Of a DNA stretch of 64,000 nt, positions 22,349 to 32,087 are shown piece by piece. Source of the stretch: Pseudevernia furfuracea (taxonomy: Eukaryota; Ascomycota; Lecanoromycetes; Lecanorales; Parmeliaceae); contig JAIUPT010000050.1 in assembly GCA_022315425.1 (NCBI GenBank), positions 310,001-374,000 on the forward strand, in the 5' to 3' direction. Position numbers and translations under genes: made by a program. Numbering within the stretch: position 1 is the stretch's first letter; each line of letters starts with the position of its first letter. The notes beneath the pieces are model-generated. The model did no database searches. It was not told where the DNA came from and saw only the letters and a list, made by a program, of their open reading frames with translations.

Positions 22349-22759
22349 CTCGCCTTCTGAATGGGCCCCGTCGCCTGTGTCGATCCCTCTACTATATTTT
22401 TGGTGACTGCTAACGACCGAGTGTTGTTGTTTCCTAACAAAATGAAGCTTTGAGCGTTTGTTGTTTCAACAATAAGTTCGAATCAACAATGCCGGGTAGC
22501 AAGCTGCGTCGGTCTCACTAATTTCCAAGTATGATCTGATAGGACTCTGTTTCGGGACATGTACGCAAGAATTTCCTGAAATATACCTCTTTGGGAACGC
22601 TCGATGGTGGTCACATGATTTCCATTACTTTCTCCCCATTCTCATCATCGTCATTGTCGAGGTCTCTGTTAGGAGTTGAGCTTGAGCATAGTGATAGGAA
22701 AACGATATCCTCCTTCAATCTAGTCTCATACTGGCAAGAATCTCTAAATGTCATCGAGA

Positions 22760-24560
22760 CACCATTATAGGCTCGCTAGGTCTCTAGGTCTGATTGTCGG
22801 TGGATCAGCAGGTAGCTGCTGGCGCGCCAAATTTTCGAAGAAACCGTTTAAAGCAAGGAATGATTCTTCGGTGACGCCTGGCTCCTTGGGTTTGTGGCCA
22901 ACTTTCTAGGACATCCTGCTCATATCTCCTGTCCAAAATCTTCTCTTCGTCCTCCATTCTCTATCGTTTCTCTCTTTTAATATCTTTTTGCAGTCTAGAA
23001 TAGATTTCGCTCCGCCATTAGGAGTATTGAAACCTCCTTTGGAAGCTTCTTGAATGCTCCTAATTTCTATCTCATCGGCTTCATATCTTCGGCTTGTCAT
23101 TTTTTTGTGACATTCTGTCCGGCGAACCTACTCTCCTCGTACTTTCGCATAGCGTTGAAATAAGATGCTGGGTACCGCTCTAGCGGCCCTTTGCAGACAC
23201 TAAGGTCAAAGCCAAACAGGGGCAGAGGCTCGGTGTGCCCGAATTGACCTGAAGAATTGATTTTGACGAAAATGATGTGTTCAATCGAGATCAAGACGGC
23301 GTTGAACGATTTGCCGCGCCAAGGTGTTTGTTGATAGTTCATCAAACCCATGATATTTTCTTCAACAGCGCCTGTTCTTCTAAGCTCTCTGTAACCATGA
23401 TCAATTATCGTTCACATCAGTCTACCGAGGCTTCGGGTGATGATCTGGGCAAGTCTGCAGGTGGCTTTCGGTACCCAGATGAGCAACGAAATCTAGGCCA
23501 GATCCATCGCCAACGGGCACGGCAGGATTCTGATATCATCTTCATGAGTGGCCGCAGGATTAGTCTTAGTATCGACAACACTGGCTTCGGGGGGGGGTCT
23601 ATCACCTGTATCCTCATTATCATTACTGTCGGATCCAGATCCATTCTGACCTCTCCTAGTGTCTTCATCTGACTCTTTCTTATAGTCAAAGCTTAATAAG
23701 TCTGAATAATAAGCATAGGGGCCCTCGAGCACTCGGCAAGCTTTTCACATTGATGTATTTCTGAAGGGTGTCGCGATACAAAAGATAAAGCATACGACTT
23801 CACGGAATAATTAGTCTTCCCGGCTCCATTCGAGGAATGCTTGTTCAAGGGACCTCTGATACCTGGACTGAAACATTTCAGAGATCAGAGATGAGATGGA
23901 AAGCGTGCGTTGGTGGAACAGAGGTGCACTCGGATCTTGGCTTTGACTGTACGGACTATAAGATCTTGGTAGGCTTGCAGTACATCTTCCGAGGTAGGTT
24001 CTAGTGGCAACACCAGATCCGTCGGACTTTCACCGGGTACAATGCGTAGAACAAAGAAGCATTCTCCACTCGTGTCATTGGCCAGTCCGTCAAGCCAGAC
24101 CTCTTTAATTATCAATTTTTTCTCCAGATGAGCGGACTCTTGGACAGGGAATACTCTCGATCAATGTCTACAGTACACCCCCAGTAGACCATCATTCAAA
24201 TTAGGTCTGGCGGCCCCAACGTGCGTTGGCAGTTCACCTCAGTCATAAAAGAGTTGCGAATCAATCGGTGATTGTTTACTTTCGCACAAATGAAAACTTC
24301 GAGGTCTTTTGTTGCTTTTTGACGTTTGCTTTCAGCTTTGAAAGCCATTTCTGGAACTTTTCGGGTTGGAGGGGACTCCATTGACAATGTTAGCGCCCAT
24401 GTCTTCGGGGTAGGAGTCATGGTTTTGGTAGTATCGACCTCGATAGCGCTCAAGGTTGAGCCCTGAAGTATTTGTTGCAATGAGTGTACTTTTGTTACTC
24501 TGAAGTTGTTGATCTGCTTCTCTTCCGAAAGTAGAAGCGAGGATGGGCAGGAAACGATTC
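22760..24560 (-). pseudogene. Decayed minus-strand gene remnants, unknown family
   Basis: Successive blocks of plausible protein occur in changing frames. One near 24480-24190 contains TWALTLSMESPPTRKVPEMA and KDLEVFICAKVNNHRLIRNS. One near 24120-23885 contains LIIKEVWLDGLANDTSGECF and SPTDLVLPLEPTSEDVLQAY. One near 23340-23097 contains SFNAVLISIEHIIFVKINSS and PLPLFGFDLSVCKGPLERYP. One near 23100-22760 contains ESFLALNGFFENLARQQLPA and carries a TAG between two otherwise continuous halves. Stops and frame changes separate the blocks. The order suggests one formerly long soluble protein; no domain could be named. Confidence 0.45.
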
Positions 24561-24995
24561 AAAATTGCGACCCGAATATAGGTTTATTCTGTCATGAGTG
24601 GATGATTGAGGGAACCGAAAGTGTTTTCAAATCTCGTTGTTAATATCGACCTGGCAGAGGACAAAGAAGCGGTACATGGTCGAATAGTGCTTGTGAGGAG
24701 ACAACATGTCTCGGCAAAATAAACTCCGTATTCCAGGCCCAAGTTGGCCGTGTGAACGATGGTTCCGATTGGCTTTCTAGTCCATTATTACCATTCTGTG
24801 TTAAAGCCATTAACAGCAGTGATCGGCCTTCGTCCGTGCAACTTTGTCATGTGAATAGCACATTTGTACTCCAACACCCAGCAGGGTGTCAGACCTTCAC
24901 TTCTCACCCGCCTCCATATAACCTCCCTTTCTCTCCATCGCTCAACCAGTCTCCACTTCACATCTTCCCACACAGTATCAGCCATCGACGCAACC
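24561..24995. promoter_or_regulatory. Upstream region of the O-methyltransferase gene
   Basis: No gene is supported. The last 100 bases before the start are pyrimidine-rich (ctccctttctctccatcg), as is common for fungal core promoters and 5'UTRs. An in-frame extension to 24864 exists but reads as untranslated leader. Confidence 0.4.
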
Positions 24996-26249
24996 ATGTT
25001 GTCCGAGGTATCATTTGAGAGTCCTTACGACATTCCCGCTCTTCTCAAGCAGATTGCATCCAACGGTGATAATCTGCAGAAAGAAGAAGCACGTCAATCA
25101 TGTCTGACCGCCGCACGCAAACTTCAATTTGCGCTTGAGAAGCCCACCGAGTCTATCTTGCGTGCTCGTGTTGCAGAGCCAGCTCATCATGCTGCTCTGC
25201 GCACTGCTGTCGACTTGGGTATCTTCCAGAAGATGGCCGATAGCGGGGATAAAGCTACGAGTGTCACGCATTTAGCTGCATTGACGGACGTTGATGCTGT
25301 GCTGTTGACACGCTTGATGAAGCATCTTGCCTCCATGGGAACGTTGTACGAGGGCGAGATTGCTGGTACTTACTCTTTGACACCCTTTTCCAAGGCTCTC
25401 TCTCAGCACAAGAAGTTCCAAGAGGCCATTTCTTTAAGCTTCAACGTCATCGGCCCTGCCTTCACCTCGCTCCCCGAATACCTCCAAAAGACCTCCTACA
25501 ATAATCCCAACGAAGACCTCTCCAAGACCCGCTACAGCAAGGACCACGAACACTCCGGCCCCTTCCAATTCGCGCACAATACGTCCAACGATTTCTGGAA
25601 ATGGATTTCCAACCGTCCAGAACGCGTGTGTCCTTTCAATAACCAGATGAACGATCGGGTAACCGGGTTATCTAGCTGGGACGATACGCAGCTGCGTCCT
25701 CTCGAGGAGCAGCTAGGAAAGGAGGCGGGTGATAAGGATGTGTCGGTGCTGATTGTGGATGTGGGTGGAGGGAAAGGACGCGATCTGAAGGCATTTCATG
25801 AGAAATTCCCGACACTGCCTGGACAGCTTGTGCTGCAGGATCGGGCAATCGTGCTGGATGATGAAGAGGTGAAAGGATTGAACGATAAGATCAAGGTCAT
25901 GGAGTATGACTTCTTCACTCCGCAGCCCATCAAAGGCGCACGAGCATACTACCTTCACTCCGTTCTGCACGACTGGTCCAACGAGAAGTGCGCGGACATC
26001 ATCGCCAACCTCAAGCCTGCCATGACCAAAGGTTACAGCAAGTTGCTCATCACTGAGCATGTCATCCCCGACCAGGGGGCGAACTGGATCAGCACCACGC
26101 TCGATATGATCATGATGTGCTGCTTTGCGGGTAGCGAGCGTACGGTCAAGGACTGGGAGAAGTTGTTGGGGGATGCTGGATTCAAAATCAAGAGCATCAA
26201 AGGGTGTGAGCCGGGGACTGAGAGCTTGATTGAGGCAGAATTGATTTGA
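24996..26249 (+). CDS. Class II SAM-dependent O-methyltransferase
   Basis: The gene is intronless, 417 residues from MLSEVSFESPYDIPALLKQI. The N-terminal half carries the winged-helix dimerisation domain (RTAVDLGIFQKMADS, ALTDVDAVLLTRLMKHLASM, GTYSLTPFSKAL). The C-terminal Rossmann domain has SAM motif I VDVGGGKGRDL (about residue 250). The region LHSVLHDWSNEKC carries the His expected to act as catalytic base, and DMIMMCCFAGSERTVKDW precedes the last strand. The arrangement matches fungal O-methyltransferases related to those of sterigmatocystin and other polyketide pathways, which methylate phenolic hydroxyls. The substrate is unknown. No synthase, P450 or transporter lies nearby, so it is not part of a visible cluster. 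The start at 24996 fits the family better than the upstream in-frame Met at 24864. Confidence 0.9.
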   Translation: MLSEVSFESPYDIPALLKQIASNGDNLQKEEARQSCLTAARKLQFALEKPTESILRARVAEPAHHAALRTAVDLGIFQKMADSGDKATSVTHLAALTDVDAVLLTRLMKHLASMGTLYEGEIAGTYSLTPFSKALSQHKKFQEAISLSFNVIGPAFTSLPEYLQKTSYNNPNEDLSKTRYSKDHEHSGPFQFAHNTSNDFWKWISNRPERVCPFNNQMNDRVTGLSSWDDTQLRPLEEQLGKEAGDKDVSVLIVDVGGGKGRDLKAFHEKFPTLPGQLVLQDRAIVLDDEEVKGLNDKIKVMEYDFFTPQPIKGARAYYLHSVLHDWSNEKCADIIANLKPAMTKGYSKLLITEHVIPDQGANWISTTLDMIMMCCFAGSERTVKDWEKLLGDAGFKIKSIKGCEPGTESLIEAELI

Positions 26250-26657
26250 GGCAAAGTTGATTTGAGGCAGAGTTGATTTAAAATGGAAATGCATGCATGC
26301 GACTTGGAAGGCCTTATGGATGATGTGCTTGAGAGCTAGGACTAGATTGAACGAGTCATCAGACATCAGATAGATACAGACCAAGAAGCTCAATATGATT
26401 TTAGCAGGCTAATACACTACTCTATGATTCGTGATTTCGCAATGTATCGGAATACTCATGGCGAGATTTCTGTTCAGCGGGTGGACTCCGCAAAAGATTT
26501 CACCGTCATTATGATAATAAGTAATACAAGACTCTTTCAGCGGAGGTTGACATGCTTCATGGTCGTATCAATCGTCGCCGCTAACGTTGCCGAATAAGGT
26601 AGGTACACGGTACTTGAAGATATCAAAAAAAAATCTGCGCTAGCGTCCCAGCGTCAA
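26250..26657. other. Intergenic, 3' flank and promoter
   Basis: It begins with a triplicated gaggcagagttgatt-like segment overlapping the O-methyltransferase stop (about 26232-26280, copies attgaggcag/tttgaggcaa/tttgaggcag). The remainder is promoter of the next gene, with no coding support. Confidence 0.5.
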
Positions 26658-27431
26658 ATGGCTAACGTGCACAACGACCTCCCATCTCCTGTCCCGGCCA
26701 ACATGGGCATTGCTCCTCAACCCGAGGTCCGCCAATCCTTCCGCTTCTTCGACCTACCCTCAGAACTACGCCTCAAAATTCTAAGCTTCGCCCTAGTGAC
26801 CGACCAAATCGTTGACCTCAACCCGAAAAACTACGGCGCCGCTCGTCAGCGCATGAATGTCTTCCTCACCTCCCAACGCTTCCATAACGAAGCATATCCT
26901 GTCTATTACGGCGGCCACACCTTCCGTATCTTCCCTACCGATCATCGTTTCTTCGGGCACAAAGTACGACCTCTGGTGGCAAGATTGCCGACGAGATATC
27001 GTGCAGCCTTGGCGTCTTTGGAGCTGAGGCTGGGACCGGGTTGGAGTAACCCGCCGAGGTCATGGCGGGTAGATGATCGACTTGGGCTGGAAGAAATGGA
27101 GGCCGTGAGGACTGTGAAGGTGTTTGTGGAGTGCGATCCGAGCCATGAGGTATTCAATGGATTCAGGATCGATAGGGACTTCTTTACGGGGTTTTCTGGG
27201 AGCCTTCTTGAAGATGTCCTGCAGCGTCTTCCGTCCGTCATACATGTGGAATTAGATGGATGGCCATCTGTGAAAAGAGAGGGTCCGCTTGTAAAGAGGT
27301 TGCTTCAAGTGGCGGGAAACGCTGGAGTGAGAGTTTTAGAGGTTGGGGGGAAAGAAGAGGATGATGAGGATCAAGATTTCTCGATTTGTAAAGCACGAAG
27401 AATGCTCAATTACCCTAGGGAATTGGATTGA
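26658..27431 (+). CDS. F-box-like (2EXR-type) fungal protein
   Basis: A single exon of 257 residues. After a short Pro-rich leader, FRFFDLPSELRLKILSFALV (about residues 28-48) is the F-box-like or 2EXR helix found in many filamentous-fungal proteins. It is followed by RQRMNVFLTSQRFHNEAYPV and YYGGHTFRIFPTD, the usual continuation for the family (a residue pattern for hydrophobic core, then the place where the polypeptide folds as YY..TF.F). The C-terminal half has LEEMEAVRTVKVFVEC and LQRLPSVIHVELDGWP, leucine-rich-like strands, and ends in an acidic patch. A role as substrate adaptor is assumed from the motif only. It converges with rpn11, with 87 bp between the stops. Confidence 0.75.
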   Translation: MANVHNDLPSPVPANMGIAPQPEVRQSFRFFDLPSELRLKILSFALVTDQIVDLNPKNYGAARQRMNVFLTSQRFHNEAYPVYYGGHTFRIFPTDHRFFGHKVRPLVARLPTRYRAALASLELRLGPGWSNPPRSWRVDDRLGLEEMEAVRTVKVFVECDPSHEVFNGFRIDRDFFTGFSGSLLEDVLQRLPSVIHVELDGWPSVKREGPLVKRLLQVAGNAGVRVLEVGGKEEDDEDQDFSICKARRMLNYPRELD

Positions 27432-27518
27432 TTGAAGATGATACTATGCTATACACAATGGTCCAGGCGCCGTCGCTATCTATGATATGAATCTGTGATA
27501 TCTAAAGTGGATGCCGCA

Positions 27519-28735
27519 TCATAGCTCCTCGTCCACATCCATGTTCCCGTTCTGGTGACCGTCTTGATGACCATTCGCTCCGTTCGTCTTTGCTACCGAA
27601 GCTTCTTTGTCGATCATCTGCCTTGAGACTGACACGATGTTGTCTTCGATCAGTTGTTGACCAACGTCTTCCAGATCTATGGACATCATTAGTATTGCAG
27701 CCAAATTATCAGGGACGAAGTTGACATACGCTTCTTAGGATCAACCTTGCCAACATATCTCGTCTTCAGTTGATCTTTCGTAAGCTCCGTCTCCTCCTTC
27801 ACACGCTTCTCGTAGCCCTCCGCAAGCCCTACCAGCCTCTTTAGTTTGTCTTGGTTCTTTCCGCCCTCCTCCCGGAAGTCGTCCATCTGTAATGCTTCTG
27901 TCCAAACATGCTTGTGCAAGTTCATCAACATATTCTCTTCCAGACCAGTCTTTCTGTAGTTGATACCTATACTGTAGTAATGTCTGTTCAGACCGTGGAT
28001 AAGCGCTTGTATTGATGGCTTGTTCAAATGGCCGAGATTTGATGTCGTTTGGCGGGGCTCGTGGCCCATCATGAGGGTTTGAGGGTTGATTAATCGGAAG
28101 GCATCAATGACAACCTTGCCTTTGACTGATTGTATGGGATCAACAACTACGGCCACGGCCCGTGGGGTAAGTTGTTCGAAAGACTGTTGTGTGTTGATAT
28201 CAACCGAAGATAGCCAGCAGCCAAATCCAGGATGTGAATGGTACCATCCTACGACAGTCTCGGGCCTGCATCCTAGTCAACTTAAAAGCTCTAAGAAAAT
28301 TGCAGCGTTATACATGCCTTCCCGTTTGCCGTAGCATATCCATCATCTTAGTCTGAAAGACAGGATCCACGGCCTCAACGCTGACTCCTGTACCACTCTG
28401 GGGCATTGCAAACACATCGACAACGCGCACGGTGTAGTCATCCACAAACTCGCCCAACATCAGACCCATCACTTCCATGGGTACACCGGCTCGGCCATGC
28501 CTTAACATCTTGAGGAGAGCTAGGGAGGATATATAGACTGTCTCGGAGTTGTCGACTAGATTGGAGTCCTACAGCAACAGCGAGTCAGCATGCTGTTCTC
28601 AAAATCTTGCGTGCTTGCAAACGATTTGCAGCATGATGGTCGATAATACTCTCAAAGTTGAGCACTTACGGCACCTGGAGGCGCTGAACTTCCACCCATC
28701 ATGCTCCCTCGCATCAAGCTGTTGAGGCGATCCAT
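27519..28735 (-). CDS. rpn11: 26S proteasome regulatory subunit Rpn11 (JAMM deubiquitinase)
   Basis: Four exons, 28670..28735, 28318..28568, 27730..28265 and 27519..27676, encode about 336 residues starting MDRLNSLMRGSMMGGSSAPP. The catalytic JAMM site is complete: the Glu in VPMEVMGLMLGEF and the zinc motif HSHPGFGCWLSSVD. Rpn11 is the lid metalloprotease that removes ubiquitin chains during substrate translocation. Downstream conserved blocks (RAVAVVVDPIQSVKGKVVID, NRHYYSIGINYRKTGLEENM) are also intact. The second intron (28266..28317) has a GC donor (GCATGT) and a normal CAG acceptor; the others are GT-AG. The C-terminus has an Asn/His/Gln-rich tail beyond the yeast end, as in other filamentous fungi. 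It diverges from the histone deacetylase gene. Confidence 0.96.
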
Positions 28736-29052
28736 CGCGAGTTTCTTCAGAGGCTAATACTGAAATCTATTGTTACAGCGTTTGATGCTTAACCCTTCTT
28801 CTTGATTTGCTTTATGTCTTGGTAATTCGTGATGGAGTTGATACCATTGCGCGCTCATTCACTTCTTCGAGCTCCGCAAAAGACGCTAGTAGCGTTGTAC
28901 TAGTCCTAAAAGGAAAACACCAACCACCGACTTTCCGTCAGCCTTACGAGTACCACTAGTCTTTCAATGCTCGACTTTCTTCTCTCTTCATTCGCAGGAC
29001 TACCCCAACTCCTTCTCGGCACACCAATCCCACGGCAAAGAAAACAGCAACT
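28736..29052. promoter_or_regulatory. Bidirectional promoter region between rpn11 and rpd3
   Basis: Only 317 bp separate the two start codons, so both 5'UTRs and core promoters must share it. A pyrimidine-rich tract (ctttcttctctcttcattcg, about 28974-28993) precedes the deacetylase start. No Rpn4-type proteasome box was recognised by eye. Confidence 0.6.
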
Positions 29053-31188
29053 ATGACATCTTTTGCCCCCGTGGATGTGCAGCTCACGGCACCAAGTGGC
29101 GCCGACAAGAAGACTGTTGCGTATTTCTACGATTCGGACGTGGGCAATTATGCCTATGTTGCGGGACACCCTATGAAACCTCACCGGATTCGAATGGCTC
29201 ACAGCTTGATTATGAATTATGGCTTGTACAAGAAGATGGAAATCTATGTAGGTTCAAAACCGCTGTGCATTCTGCACATCCATTCTAATTCCCCTCTCCG
29301 TCTGTCGGAAACAGCTGGGGCACCGTGCCGATGTTCCTTCTTCATCACGCGCGCTGGTGTAACTACCACTACCCGCAGCTTGCTGACCTGCTTCGCAGCG
29401 CGCCAAACCAGCTACCAATCTTGAGATGACCCAATTCCACACAGATGAATACGTCGAATTCCTCAAGAAAGTGACACCCGACAATATGGAGGCGTACCAG
29501 AAAGAGCAAGGCCGATTCAACGTGGGCGACGACTGCCCAGTCTTTGACGGTCTCTTCGAATTTTGCGGCATAAGTGCAGGTGGCAGTATGGAGGGTGCTG
29601 CAAGGCTGAACCGCGGCAAATGTGACGTTGCAGTCAATTGGGCAGGTGGTCTTCATCACGCGAAAAAGAGCGAGGCCAGCGGCTTCTGCTACATAAACGG
29701 TACAACATTCCTTTTTGATTCTACGGAGGCCACACTGAATCTCTGAGTTGTAGACATTGTCCTCGGTATCCTCGAACTTCTCCGTTATAATCAGCGCGTC
29801 CTCTATATCGACATTGATGTCCACCATGGCGATGGTGTCGAAGAGGCATTTTATACAACCGATAGAGTCATGACCGTCTCCTTCCATAAGTATGGCGAGT
29901 ACTTCCCCGGTACTGGAGAACTGCGCGATATCGGCGTCGGTCAAGGAAAGAATTACTCTGTCAATTTTCCTTTACGAGACGGCATCGATGACAAATCTTA
30001 CAAATCCATTTTTGAGCCTGTCATTAAGAACGTTATGGAGTATTACCGACCAGAGGCAATCGTACTACAATGCGGTGGGGACAGCTTGTCGGGGGACCGT
30101 CTTGGGTGCTTCAATCTTAGCATGGCCGGTCATGCGAACTGTGTAAACTACGTCAAAAGCTTCAATCTACCTGTGTTGGTTCTTGGTGGTGGAGGTTACA
30201 CTATGAGAAATGTCTCGAGGACGTGGGCCTATGAAACAGGTCTCCTTGTGGGACAGAAGATGGGGCCTGAATTGCCATTCAACGATTATTACGAGGCAAG
30301 TGTTCAAGACTACCGACTTGTTGATCTTCCGTTAATGTCCTCTAGTACTACGCGCCAGATTACGAACTGGATGTCAAGCCATCGAACATGGATAATGCCA
30401 ACTCCATGGAGTACCTCCAGAAGATCAAAGTCCAAGTCATCGAAAATCTCAAACGCACTACCTTCGCACCTTCGGTCCAAATGACCGACGTGCCACGTGA
30501 TCCTGAGGGTATGAATGATGAAGCCGATGCCGAACTCGACGATCTCGACGAGGACGAGAATCCCGACTCAAGATATACTAAGCGTCGATGGGATAAGTAT
30601 ATGGAGAAGGATGGCGAGCTCAGCGATAGCGAAGACGAGGATGAGAATGAAGCCAACGGCGTCCGAAGACAACCCAATGCAACCAAAAGACGGCGGAATA
30701 TGATGGACTACCAAAATCCGATGGCTGCAGCCGACGATAAGGACATCAGCGGAGCTGTCTCTGCACGGAGTGGTCGCAGTCGCATTGGTAGTGCAAATGG
30801 AGTAGGCTCGCATAACGCATCTGATGCAGAGGGGCCTCGCAGTGACGAAAGCGAAACCGAGACCTTTGATGGACCACGCGAAGACTCTCTTTCTTCAGGC
30901 GACCGGGAAGAAGACGAAGATATAGATATGGCCGATGAGCCTGTCGCTAATGGGAATGGACCAGCTGCGGGACCACAAGAAGCAACTCCTCCTGACTCAC
31001 CACCCCCAGTCGCTGCAAATCCAACCGTACCGGCACATGTAGTGGAGGATACAGGAAACGACGCAATGGATGAAGGCGATACCCTTGACGACCCCGAGTT
31101 TGCCAAGGAGGAAGGCCGTGATGAGCGGGAGAAGGAAGACATTATAGCTGAGAAGGCCACGGAAGTCGTCGAGCGCTCCGAGCAGTAA
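29053..31188 (+). CDS. rpd3: Class I histone deacetylase, Rpd3 type
   Basis: Four exons, 29053..29247, 29399..29699, 29754..30295 and 30346..31188, encode about 626 residues. The deacetylase domain fills the first 400, with KPHRIRMAHSLI, ISAGGSMEGAARLNRGKCDV, NWAGGLHHAKKSEASGFCYI and the zinc/charge-relay segment YIDIDVHHGDGVEEAFY. VLQCGGDSLSGDRLGCFNLS and the active-site Tyr in LGGGGYTMRNVSRTWAYETG complete the domain. This is the Rpd3/HosA/HDAC1-2 class, the catalytic subunit of Sin3-type corepressors. The C-terminal 230 residues are acidic and disordered (Asp/Glu/Ser-rich), as in other filamentous fungi. Intron 3 (30296..30345) has a GC donor (GCAAGT); introns 1 and 2 are GT-AG. Confidence 0.96.
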
Positions 31189-32087
31189 CAAATGTCAGCA
31201 TCCAAAGCATTGCGCATGGAGTCCGGCGGGTTAGGGCATCAGCGAGCTTGGCGCATGGAGTGAAGACAGGAGACATGATGGATGCATTTATGATACCATT
31301 TGGTGTTCTGAGTCCGCCGCTGAGCGTACCCTTAGCTCGGCTGGGGGGTCTCTGAGGATCAATCTAGCTCAATTGTCATTGTACATAAGTAGTATTTCAC
31401 TTTCAAATTATCAACATTGTGCACTGCTAACGCCGATCCATCTGACCCATTATCTTCTCTCTGTTCGCAATGTCGCAGCAGCTCGGGGAGGGAAGCCTGA
31501 AAATAATGTCTTGACACAGGCATCTAGCCCGAAAATTACGGCGTTCACAACTGCTCGAGTCTCCGAAAGCCGGCAAAATCCTGGAAGAAAATCATCCGTT
31601 TCAAGATTTCGGCGGATATTCATTCGCTCAATTCAGGTGAAGAGGCACTATTTGCTCGGTTTAAGTCCTGGAATATGTGGCAGTTCTGTGGGGCCTGGAG
31701 CAGGAAATTCGATGTACAGATACTTAGAAAAGAGAGCCTTTGGGGGCGTAGGCTGCTTTCATATATCAGGACTTGAAAAGATGTTTCGGACGGAGAGCCA
31801 CGAATGAAACGAATACAAGTAAACTGATCGAGGACTATTCAGGAGGGCGGAGATGCGAAAAGCCTGACTTTTGCTCTCAATGGTAAGCCGAGAAAGTTTA
31901 CATACTAGGCGCGGGGATGAGACTATTAACCCTCTCTATAGGCTGCTAAACTACAAAGGAAACTCCTCCTACCAGATACACCGCTGCGGATCCGTACAAG
32001 CATACATTGGGCACGACGTCTCAAATCACATTCATCTTCCACTGTGTCGTCAAGTCCTTGCCACCATGCTGTAGCAGATTCTGATTC
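31189..32087. other. Intergenic, no gene supported
   Basis: The 3' flank of the deacetylase is followed by sequence with one 144-codon plus-strand frame (31373..31807) that shows no motif or domain-like pattern. Confidence 0.5.

Noticed and set aside
24864..24995. Earlier in-frame start for the O-methyltransferase
   Set aside because: The added 44 residues are Ser/His/Leu-rich leader-like sequence; family members begin near the Met at 24996.
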